Source: Haemaphysalis longicornis (lineage: Eukaryota; Arthropoda; Arachnida; Ixodida; Ixodidae). From it: a stretch of 64,000 nt of DNA. Position numbers and translations under genes: made by a program. Each line of letters starts with the position of its first letter. Positions within the stretch are counted from its first letter, which is position 1. The DNA lies in contig CM023449.1 of assembly GCA_013339765.2 (NCBI GenBank), forward strand, positions 225,527,212 to 225,591,211, in the 5' to 3' direction. Below the pieces are notes generated by a model that saw only the letters and a list, made by a program, of their open reading frames with translations, did not search any database and was not told the DNA's origin. Of the stretch, positions 29,765 through 39,690 are shown piece after piece.

Positions 29765-31847
29765 TGAAAGCTTCATGCGGGAAAGCGCCTGAAGTGTAAG
29801 CTTCCCTGAATGTTTGTTTCTTGGTAATTGTTTTGCGAGCTCCTCACGTGGTATAATCCCACGTGCAAACCGGGACCACAGCGCTTTATACGAGTCTTTA
29901 TGCCATGTGTTGCCCAGTGACGTTACGGCTTCACGGGCACCGGTTAGGTTCGGCGGAGCCATGCCTAGGCTATCGAAGCGAGTGGGAAGCTATAAACAGC
30001 AGTGTCGGGGATTGCCAGGCAAGGCGAGGTGACGTCATCGCTCCGCGTTGGTTTTTTCCCGCGACTTACGGACAACGCTCGGCTTAAACATCTCGGCTGT
30101 TAACACGTCTATACCACTACCACCTCCATGAACGCTGTTGTGCGCAGCTCTGGCAATAACACAGCCACAATGAACTTGGAACAGAACACAGGAACTTTTG
30201 AAAGCTGGAGTTCACATTCAAATATTTTAAGGCGAATGTTCGTGGTGCCCAATAAAATAAAATGAAACAGAAGAAAATGTCGAGAAAATATTGTAATCGG
30301 ACCGTGTCATGGGCTCTGAAAAAAGGAAGTGGGGCTATATCACTATGGTTAAAAGCGACGATACGCAAAAAATAGGCAGAAAATGGGTCGGTCTTTGCTG
30401 AAAGTCACAGAATCCGACACGTATTTGAAGTGGGCTGCGATGGAGATGGGGCAAGACGAGGGCGGTGATGTGAATACAGAATTAAGCTTATACCGAGAAG
30501 CATTTTCTTTCTCGTCGGCTGCTGAGATGGTTAGGTCAGTGACCTCAGACCTTCTCCATCCCGCGAGAGGAAACAGGCCGAATTTCCTCCAGGCGGACTG
30601 CAGATTCGGGGACGGTTGAAACGTAGGTCACACAGACGCCAAAGAGCACCACTGTGATGATGCACCCACGGGTGGTGTGCCTGAATCGAGCAATGGCAGA
30701 AATAAATGGTACTTTAAGACTAAGGTACTTCGGTTACCCTTCATATGCTTGGAACGTCGTTGCATAAGCAGCTGATGTAAAGAAGCTCCACGCTCTTTTT
30801 TAATCGCGGCTAGTGTAACTTGACCAGTCATTTAAAAGATACCACGCGTTTTGCTGGGAACTTTAAAAGAGTAGGTGGGAAAACGCAAATCGATGGCGTG
30901 ACGTGGTTAATTTCGGGAACCTCCGGCGAACGCTTGGGTAATTAGCACGGCATCCGTGGCTCTGCTTAACGATATGGCAGCACTTAAACGGTTCCGCAAT
31001 TCCCCCTCTGCATTATTCTCAGCCTAATGTCCCATTTCCGCATGACGTACTAATTGCGCGCTTAAAACATTAGCTCGCGTCGGTTAATGTCACATTGAGG
31101 TTAATAATTGGGACAAACAATCGCTACAGCATTCGCCATATATATGCACCAATAGGACGTACCGAGCGCTGGCATCTTTCCTCCGATATTGGGAAAGGCT
31201 TTATATCCGGAATCGCTGCACACTCCAATTGCCTATACTTCCGCCATTTTATCACATCACCATTTTGACAGTGCCGTAAGGGCTAAAATTATCAGCAGGA
31301 TGGGCAATCGCTGTCCATTTTTAATACGCACCTAGGGTGAACATGGCGCTGTAGAATTAGAAGAAAGCCTTAACTTCGTTCGACTCAACAAAAGCGATGT
31401 ACGAATGAGTAACCGTTTTTCTTACTACAATAAATCCTCGTCATAACACATTTCTTTGGGCAGTAAAGTAACCCCTTTATAAGAAATATTTTTCTCAACG
31501 CGAAAATGAGTTGCTCTCAGTGCACTTCACTGGGGCCCGTAAACATTTCGATTAAAGCGATGTCGTGATAATGAGCGGTTACTTTGATCTGTATACACCA
31601 TATGAAATGCTCAGACATCGTACTGAATGACCACGGTACTGCCCTGCGCTGCCGGAGTCTATCCTTCGCCCTCGAATTTGCTTATTTCGTTCCTCTATCA
31701 GATTAATTCCCTTCCCCTTTTACTAGATCCGTCTTTGGATATCCACTGTATTACCCCCATTGTCTTCCGGTTGACAGTTCATCTCACGGTAAGTATTGCG
31801 AGTGGGTGGGTTGCCTAATACGCTGTCCTGATGATGGTTTTCACTGT
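29765..31847. other. no gene seen
   Basis: A 77-codon minus frame (29729-29962, starting MAPPNLTGAREAV) partly overlaps the repeat and has no known relative. The remainder is short frames and AT-rich sequence. Confidence 0.45.
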
Positions 31848-31977
31848 CACGCACACACACACGCAACAGCATGAGCGTGCACACGCAAACACACACACAC
31901 ACACACAACACACACACACACACACACACACAACACACAGACACACGCACACGCACACACACACACACACTCACTCA

Positions 31978-32032
<55 letters not shown>
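31848..32032 (+). repeat. CA dinucleotide microsatellite
   Basis: (CA)n with GC, AA and TC interruptions. The last 53 bp (31980-32032) are uninterrupted. It produces the Thr/His open frames crossing it. Confidence 0.95.
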
Positions 32033-32033
<1 letters not shown>

Positions 32034-32293
32034 ATGCACAAACGCACGCTGGAATATCCATCAATGCAGTAAATATTCTCGAGCTGAAAACTATCGGAGA
32101 AAGGAAAACCTCATCTCTTAATATGAGAGACAGACAGACAGAACAACTTTATTTGGCCACAGCTGGGGCGATTAGGCCGGCGACGTCTTCTCCGTCGTCC
32201 ATCGGGAAGCAAGGGCACTTTGGGGAGGGGTCCGTCAGCCAAGCGGGCCAGCTTTTCTTGAACTTGGGGGTTTGGGTCATGCAGGGCGGCCTC

Positions 32294-32670
32294 CTAGCGC
32301 GCCTCGCTGGTGATGGTAAGGAGAATGGGATGGGATCTGTTCCTGGATAGTGGGATGCTATCACAGGCCCATATGATATGGGATGATGATGCGTGAGGGA
32401 CCGAACAATATGGGCATGCGTCTAGGTAGGCGTCGGGAAAGATCTCAGACATGATGGCAGGGGTGGGGAAGGAGCGGGCCTGGAGCTGCCGATAGATGAC
32501 CGCCAAGGATCGGGATAGATATGGGTGAGGAGGGAAAAAAATGGCACGCTCCAAGCGGTAATGGGCGATGATGTCCCCGTATGTGTGCAGCCTGTCCCAT
32601 ACAGTGCATAGAGTCCAATTGAGGTCATGTGCGTTGGGCCATCCAGCCGCGGCCTCTCCTGCTCTCCATA
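32294..32670 (-). pseudogene. LINE ORF2 C-terminal zinc finger
   Basis: The frame reads LAVIYRQLQARSFPTPAIMS, EIFPDAYLDA and then CPYCSVPHASSSHIIWAC. This is the CxxC...HxxxxC arrangement at the end of ORF2 in many tick LINEs, after the RT. The domain is thought to bind nucleic acid during retrotransposition. Its open frame extends into a Gly run made by the C tract, which is not part of the protein. No RT is present. Confidence 0.65.
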
Positions 32671-32678
32671 AAAAAGAT

Positions 32679-32696
32679 CCCCCCCCCCCCCCCCCC
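32679..32696 (+). repeat. poly-C tract, 18 nt
   Basis: Uninterrupted C18 at the 5' edge of the LINE fragment. Assembly length may be wrong. Confidence 0.85.
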
Positions 32697-32740
32697 AACA
32701 TCTTGATATGAATTAATGTTTTGTGGTTCATAAACAAAGC

Positions 32741-33058
32741 TTGCTGTCGTCCTGCCGTTTGTCAGCAGTGTCTGGGCGAGCCGCACTTTCTATTGTACTT
32801 TCATATCTTGCACATTGCTATCTCCGGTTGCTTGGGGTCCTTTAAATCAGCGTAAATAGAATAAAACCCATCATTAGGAAAATAAAGCAGTGCAGGGGAA
32901 GTCTCGTATTTTACCTCTCATTTATCATTTCATTTCAATCAGTGCTTTTTCGTGCAGCTTGAAACGGGGAAAGGAGAAAAACAAACGAAGTTCTATCTTA
33001 AGCCCATTCCGGGGAGCGGAAATCAATGACAGCGTCTTAAAGCCCGAGTGCAACATGA
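32741..33058. other. no gene seen
   Basis: No motif recognised between the two C runs. Confidence 0.4.
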
Positions 33059-33076
33059 CCCCCCCCCCCCCCCCCC
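33059..33076 (+). repeat. poly-C tract, 18 nt
   Basis: Second C18, only 362 bp from the first; otherwise the flanks do not match. Confidence 0.85.
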
Positions 33077-34522
33077 CACGGAGAGTTCACGATAGAAAAG
33101 AAGGTCTCCTTGGTTTTATTACAGAAGGCGGGATATAGAATGAAGGAAACAACAAAGGAAGCCTGCTCACGGCATCAGAACTTACTCTGCCTCCTAGATG
33201 TATCTGTTCGGTCGGTCTTGGAAGAATAATTTTTAGTATGACAAGCTCTTGCGTGTGTCGAAACTTTCTTGTTGAGGCAAGCGAAGCCATGTGTTGTCCT
33301 TTAATGGGGACACTTTTTCACCACCTTCTATTTCTCTGTCAGCGTCAGTCTTATCTTATAGTATGCATGGGTGGTTGCGAGTTGAAGCTCAGGACTGACA
33401 GAATTAAATTTATTAATCCTACGTAGGTTATAATCTTGATATAACAAATGGCGCGAGGGAAAAAAACAGCGTATATAGCCGCCTCCAGACGCGGGAATCA
33501 ATGCGATTATGTCCTTTGACGATGTAGACTTTCAGTGAAAAAAATCAACGTTAGGCTAGGCGGGATAAAGTTACATGCGGGCCACTAGCTATGTCATGGT
33601 GCCGGGCTCCTTATTAATTTAGGCCTTGTGGTTTCCTTCAATGAAGAGATAACGTCGTGGTCACTGACGCTTTTATACTTTGCGTTCACCTGAAACGAAG
33701 CTAGACAAGACGAGAAACGGAAGCACGACAGCCTGCATGCACTAGGAGCCATTAACCGAGAGTCAATGGTTGAAATGAAGGCCAGACCCAGCTACGCCTG
33801 GACTGTGGGGAGAGTTGCACTGAGGGCTGCGGATCAGTGTTGGCCATACAGGACTTTCTCGCCGCAGCGAAGTGTTTTTGCGCTGTTGCAGTATGGTGCC
33901 TTCGTACGGTGTTGTGAGCGAAAAAAAAAAAAGGAACGATCTTTGCTGGGGAAACCCAAACCTTCAATACTATACATTTTCATGTCCAGTACTCTGGGGC
34001 ATTCGTTATGAATTTCTTGGAAAACTATTTTGATAGCTTAAAAATCGTACGCCTTCTACACCGACAGTAAGCAGAACACCGTTTAAAGGTCAGCGAGACA
34101 CAGTGGGGCTCCCGAAGGATCTGATTGGTCCGGCTGTTGTGACGGAGTCGTATAAGCTCACTTTTTGGGAAAATGGACTTGGTGCCCCGAGGTTTCTCCT
34201 CTTTCCGGTCAACTATGAGACACATTTAGAGACAGAGCAATCCTATGAGTAGAAACACTTCACGGGGAACTAAACAGTATTAGGTTGCAGCCAATAATAA
34301 AATACAATAGGGTGTGATATCGATGCCACTTTAGTGCCAACTGATGAAAGTTAAAAAAAACACAACATATCGGCATAAAAAAACTAACGGTAATTTGTAT
34401 CTGGGTTATGGCAAAGTTGACAGCGCCGGGAGCAGAAAACAAATACCACCTTAGCATATAGATATGCTTTAACAAGCAGTGTAAACGTGTGCATGTAAAA
34501 ATGAATTTATATTAGCAGCAAC
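33077..34522. other. no gene seen
   Basis: Short frames on both strands and a poly-A run at 33920-33932. No family motif. Confidence 0.45.
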
Positions 34523-34797
34523 CAGGGGCGTAACCATCGGAGAGGGGGAGGGGGTTAGGAGCACCCCTCCCCCCGAAATTTTCTGAGCCGTGCATTCTCA
34601 CCGCTTTCCTCTGCTCTCTTCGGCCTTTTTTTGCTCATACCGTTCACACTCCGCATCGGTATATATGTAAAAACAAAATAAGAAAATTAGGAAAGAAAAT
34701 GAAACTGAAGCTACGCTTGCGCGGAGGCTACCTTTCCTTTTCTTTTTACTCAGCGGCACATAACATCCCCACAAAAATAGTTCAGGCTACGCCACTG
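34523..34797. mobile_element. small TIR element with CAGGGGCGTA ends
   Basis: The left end CAGGGGCGTAACC and the right end GGCTACGCCACTG are inverted repeats (reverse complement CAGTGGCGTAGCC) with two mismatches in 13. Ends of the CAGGGGCGTAGCC type are widespread in animal DNA-transposon-derived elements. Flanks CAGCAAC and CAGTAAG are only weakly similar, so a target duplication is uncertain. The interior is 275 bp and non-coding. Confidence 0.6.
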
Positions 34798-35199
34798 ACA
34801 GTAAGAATATAGATACGACTGGCTTTCGCAAAGGAAAGATATTTATATTTGCCTAACACGCTTCATTTAACGTATTTTATCGCGTAACCTGTACAAGTGC
34901 GTCAGTCCTAAACTCAACATAAAAATTCGGCTACCTCAGCAATTGAGATGCGAAGACTGGAAAAAAAAATTGGATCTGGTGGTGTTCACTAGCTTTAACT
35001 TGGCTTTTATTAGTTCTGCCCCTTTCTGACGTAGATGAAGCGAAACGTTCTCACCAAAAACTGAGGTAAATCAAAGTCCAAAATCCGCCCTCCTAAGTCC
35101 AAAACCGAAACTGCCGAAGTCGGAAGCCAAAGTCCGCTTCAACTCAGCCAAAGTCCAAAGCCGGCGCCTGCGACACAAACTTGAAGGAAATAATAAGCG
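34798..35199. other. no gene seen; AAAGTCC-rich stretch
   Basis: From 35070 to 35165 a degenerate AAAGTCCAAA/AAGTCC motif recurs five or so times. Otherwise nothing. Confidence 0.45.
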
Positions 35200-35300
35200 C
35201 CATGAATGCGGGGATGGTGCAATCTGAAAGACGCCGGTTTCATAACGTGAGGGACATAGGTTCGATTCCGACCACGGTAAGCGTATATTTCTTCAAGCGC
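35200..35300 (+). mobile_element. tRNA-derived SINE, CAT-loop family, copy 2
   Basis: ATGGTGCAATCTGAAAGACGCCGGTTTCATAACG (read in two pieces from 35213) and the B box GGTTCGATTCC (35259-35269) match the copies at 26.0 and 44.8 kb. The body starts TATTTCTTCAAGCGCGC, similar to the body start in copy 1. Confidence 0.65.
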
Positions 35301-35737
35301 GCACTCACAACATCTGCTCGTGGGCTCCTTGCCTCCTTGCCACTTTTTTTTTCCACTTCTTGGCCTAGCATTTCTCCATCTCCGCTTCACCGGGCGGTGT
35401 CTTCCATAACGTTCGGTACGGACAGATGACCAAGCTAAACAGCGGAACTGTTAAAAAATATTACAGACAGAAATCCTCTCCGTGTTTTCCAGGCGAAGCA
35501 TGTTTTTGATTGAATGAAGCGCTATCTGTTACTTCACGGGTAGGCAAAGATAAAAATTCCGAGACCCTCACAGGAGCGAAATCCTTTAGAACAAGCAGTG
35601 CGAGTTTAAAAAGTGCTAAAGGCGCCACAAGTGCGAGTAGCCTGATTGCGAGTAGTTACATTGTTTCGGCTTAACCCTAGCGTTGGCTTCTCCTCTGTAG
35701 AACCATTATTGCAGTGATGCACCCTTTACAGGAACAT
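35301..35737. other. no gene seen
   Basis: Contains TAAACAGCGGAACTGTTAAAA (35436-35456), a short inverted repeat like the one at the start of the CATTTTAACAG repeat, but no longer match. Confidence 0.4.
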
Positions 35738-36057
35738 GAAGGGAATATTGGGCTTCCAGAAGCCCTAGGATTTAAGGGTATCAGAGAGGAAGTTAACTTC
35801 AAGGCTGCCGAGGGGACGAAAAGAAGATTAGAATACTGGTGGACGAAAAGCAGAGAGGGGAATATTGCCTAGGACAGTTACCACCTGTAACAGGGAAAAA
35901 AGTATTTCGGGCCTACTAAGCTTTAATGCCTGCCCTAAGCAGCGCTAGCATTAAACCAAGAGTGTAAAACATGGTTATATAGTCCTTTTTGGTAAGATGA
36001 CATGTCATCACCCCGCTTCAAAGGGGAAATCAATAGCAATCATCATCATCATCATCG
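35738..36057 (+). pseudogene. unidentified retroelement coding relic with ATC tail
   Basis: One frame reads EGNIGLPEALGFKGIREEVN and then AAEGTKRRLEYWWTKSREG before a TAG at about 35870. It has the look of a conserved helical segment. About 140 bp later come CACCCCGCTTCAAAGGGG and an ATC microsatellite (36037-36057), which I associate with 3' ends of a tick retroelement. I cannot name the protein. The relic is too short to be a gene by itself. Confidence 0.4.
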
Positions 36058-37390
36058 GATGACATGTTGCCGCGAAGCCAGACGAACTGCCAGCCGTCCG
36101 GGATTTGCGGATGCGAACTGTTGGTTCGCTAGTGGTTAAAATTTATACAATAAATTATATTTGTTAAGGAAACCTACAAAACAGACAGCTCTCCCACTTC
36201 GCAGCTTCCCACATTTCGCAGATTAATATTTTTGTTAGTCCCAATGTATGTTTTCTTGCGTGGTCGGGCTATGTATTACGACGTTCTGCTTCCGCTGCTA
36301 ATTTGGCAGTTCCCGGCCGTCTTTTATGTTCATACTTGCCTTATGAAATGTGCGCTTGCCTTTCTCCGCTACAAGCTTTCGCTGAGGATATCTTGGCAAT
36401 CATACATTGCCTTCTGCTGAGCTGGCCATTTCTAAACCAATCCTTTGGACATTATTACCTAGCTCATATTTACCTTAGGCTTGCTTCTTGCTTTCAAACA
36501 GAAACCAAACGTTTAAGTGAAGCAGCGCCCGTTCGCGCTTTCCCATTTTACTACCGAAAATATTGTGGACAGCGGAACACAAATAAGCGATTAGGCTTGC
36601 CTCATTTCTATTTCTGACTAAGGGTACGTTATAATGAATATAATTTCTACCGGCTGAAAAAAGTCATATTTCATCACCCGTATTCTACAGCAGACCGCAG
36701 AGAATTTTCAGTTTGGTTCAATCCAAACCCTATTTACTCCAACTTAAAGGCCCCAGAACACGTACGGCGGAATAGAGCTCCAAAACCATTGCACCGTTTG
36801 TAAATTCATTTTCGTTCTGCGACATCCATCGCTGCGGGTATAAAAATGAAGCTTCTACCTCTGTTCACCTCTTGGGTGTAGGGTTAAAGCGCTGTCATGT
36901 ATTCGATGCTTTGAAATGGCTCGGGGCAGTTTCGTATCATTCCGTACTGTACTGTCACATAAAGGGCAACGATACAGAATGCTAGTCTTATTCGCTTGAA
37001 AATAAAGATTGGCATAGATACAAATCGTAAAATCATGAATTAAAATCGTTCCGTAAAGATTTCACGAATCGCCTCCCCCTCAAATATGCTCAGGCATACC
37101 ACTCTGGTTAATAGAATGCATAGAATATTTGTGTGTTACACGCACACGCACACACACGCACACGCAAAACACGCACAGCATCTTTAGAGACTATGCGCAA
37201 GTATGCGCAGAATTTGAAGCCGAGAAATTAAAAAAAAATTGTGGGAGTGGCTTCATGGACTAACACCACTTTTTTTACTATTATCCCTCCCCTTGAAAAT
37301 GAACTTAACTGTGTGTCGTGTCGACCGCGGCGGCGGTCTCCGGATAGACAAAGTACTAGCCAGATGTCTCAAATCGCCAACATTTTATTC
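36058..37390. other. no gene seen
   Basis: AT-rich, with a CACACGCAC patch at 37139-37180. Frames at 36232-36617 overlap each other and carry no motif. Confidence 0.45.
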
Positions 37391-37992
37391 ATGTATGTAT
37401 GTATGTATGTATGTATGTATGTATGTATGTATGTATGTATGTATGTATGTATGTATGTATGTATGTATGTATGTATGTATGTATGTATGTATGTATGTAT
37501 GTATGTGGCATGCACGGATGCATGCATGCATGGATGCATGTATGTATGTGTACATGCATGCATGGATGCATGTATGCATACATGTGTGCATGCTGCATGG
37601 ATGCATGCATGCATGCATGCATGCATGCATTTATGTATGTATGTATGTATGTATGTATATGTATGTATGTATGTATGTATGCATGTGCATGTATGCATGT
37701 ATGTATGTATGTATGTATGTATGTATGTATGTATGTATGTATGTATGTATGTATGTATGTATGTATGTATGTATGTATGTATGTATGTATGTATGTATGT
37801 ATGTATGTATGTATGTATGTATGTATGTATGTATGTATGCATATACGCCGATGTATGCGCCTATGCGTTCATGGATGCATGTATGTATGTATGTATGTAT
37901 GTATGTATGTATGTATGTGTACAAGTATGCATGCATGTATGTTTGTATGCCTGTACGTCATGTATGTATGTATAATATGTATGTATGTATGC
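37391..37992 (+). repeat. ATGT tetranucleotide microsatellite, 600 bp
   Basis: Long pure ATGT runs (37391-37506, 37692-37840) are separated by variant blocks rich in ATGC and GGATGC (37507-37630) and by ATATACGCCG/GCGTTCATGG (37840-37880). All three frames on both strands stay open as Met-Tyr-Val-Cys or Thr-Tyr-Ile-His repeats, which is an artefact of a 4-nt unit without stops. Confidence 0.95.
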
Positions 37993-39559
37993 CAAGTGCT
38001 CGTCCACTGCTTGTAGCCGATTTAAGGCCTGCGGAACACGATGGAGCACGCAGAGCAGCGTAGCAGCTTAATCCTTCCCTCTCGACTCGCCGGCTAGCGG
38101 CAGCTGGCTACGGCGACCCTTTCCCGTTCCCGCAGCTCGTCTGTTTAATGAAGATGCTGGAGTAAACGATCGATTTTTGCAGCGCATGACCTAATTAAAC
38201 GAATCCCTTGATGAAGTTGCAGCCGTGAGCGCGGCCTAATTTAGGTGGTTCGTGTCGAGATAGCAAGGCGGATGTTTACGTAGATGGCGGGTGGCCCGGC
38301 GGGTGGAACCGAGTTGCACTTACAATGAGATGATGGATTACACAGATGGGCGCTGCACTGTAAGAACTGTCCTTCCGATGATCAAACCAGGCTGCCTAGA
38401 AGAGGTTGGTGATTGTACTGGAGGCTGGTCTTTGGAAGCACTTAGTAACCGCGTGCCCCGACATTCGAGAAAGCTGTCCCTGGTACGGTCGCACAGATGG
38501 AGAATGGTAGCACGTGACACGCTTATAACGCTTGGCCTATGAAAACTATTTCTTATTGCTCGGGCTGTATTCTTTCGTCCCTTGACTTTGTTTGACGGGC
38601 TTCACACCGGCAGACAAGATTTTGGGAGGTGGAGCAATCAGCGGTCTCGATCTAAAACGCATCTAGTCTCTAATGCTTTCTGAGAAAAAGAATACCGAGC
38701 CAGAAATAAAGAGGAGGGTGGGTCTTCTCGCCGGAAGCAACGCATACGGCACTGAGCTGGGAATACTAATTCGGCTTTCTCTGCTCACTGCTGTTTGTGT
38801 AATGTGTGTGCGTATGTGCGTGTTTTGGTGTAAGGCGCACGCATGGATAAGGCAGGAACCTCACCCTGTCTTGCGGCTTTACGTAAAATGTGCTTAAGTT
38901 TTCTGGGTAGGCCGTAAAGCTCAACGTTACGGCTACTTAACGTTAAGACTCCAGGCACGTCTGTTGAGGGCTGCCTGAGTCCACCTTTGCCCCCGAATTT
39001 CCATAGTTCATCCATCCATCGAGTGCTCTGTCGACCCCCCTATTGCGTTTACGGTTTATTTGGTATATGGGTATTGCTTTCGTGTATGGTATATCGGTTT
39101 GCGCATGAAGATCTTTGGGAGAGAACGTCGTGCAGTGGGCACAACCAGGCTGAGTGTTATTATTGTTATTATTGACTTCAAAGTCTGTACAACTTACTTG
39201 TTGAAAATTTGGATGTGTTAAATGGCTCCCTAAAACAATTTTGTACAGGGCCGAACAGTTCCTTCTGTTGCCGACGATATATGTTCCCGCTCCTTCCACA
39301 TAATCGTGTTATGACACCTACCTTTTTGTCTTCCTCATATTCGTATTACTGCATTTTTTTCAACTTATTGTTCGTACATGCTTGTATCCTCACTTCACTA
39401 TCTTTTAGTTGTTTTTGTGTTCACTTACTAAGGGAATTAGTCGTGTCTAACTATTCCCTCTGTTGTGTGCCATGTCATTGCCATTACGTTTTTAGTGCTT
39501 GTGTTATTGCAATGTATTTTTAGTGTTCCTTGTGGTATTCGCCATGTCAGTGTAACGTT
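37993..39559. other. no gene seen
   Basis: Short frames, a TTATTATTGTTATTATTG patch near 39157-39174, and no recognisable element. Confidence 0.45.
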
Positions 39560-39690
39560 TTAACTTATTTGTGTTAGTGTAGCAGCACTAAGGCCTCTTC
39601 GTCATTCCTGGGAACTGAAAATAAATTTATTGGTTGCTTCATTGATTAAACATTTGATTATTATATTATTATTATTATTAATTTTATAAA
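39560..39690 (+). mobile_element. possible LINE 3' end
   Basis: GTAGCAGCACTAAGGCC..CTGAAAATAAATTTATTGG is followed by ATTG/ATT-rich sequence to 39690. The wording and tail resemble 3' ends of tick LINEs, but no coding part was identified upstream. Confidence 0.3.

Larger units (their letters stand above)
32125..32740 (-). mobile_element. LINE 3' end, 5'-truncated
   Basis: The minus strand ends in AATAAAGTTGTTCTGTCTGTCTGTCTC, a polyadenylation-like signal plus (TCTG)n tail at 32125-32155. The coding part is the zinc-finger C-terminus at 32294-32670. The upstream edge falls in an 18-nt C run (32679-32696). The same LINE group as the copy at 49.7-50.3 kb is suggested by the shared ...RQLQ.. / ...RGLKRNTY.. 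order. Confidence 0.65.

Noticed and set aside
29729..29962. 77-codon minus frame starting MAPPNLTG
   Set aside because: Overlaps the end of a dispersed repeat; looks somewhat protein-like but no family or neighbour supports it.
31831..32350. Thr/His-rich frames
   Set aside because: Produced by the CA microsatellite.
37239..38063. Open frames of up to 274 codons of Met-Tyr-Val-Cys repeats
   Set aside because: A 4-nt repeat without stop codons stays open in every frame; no composition or motif of a protein.
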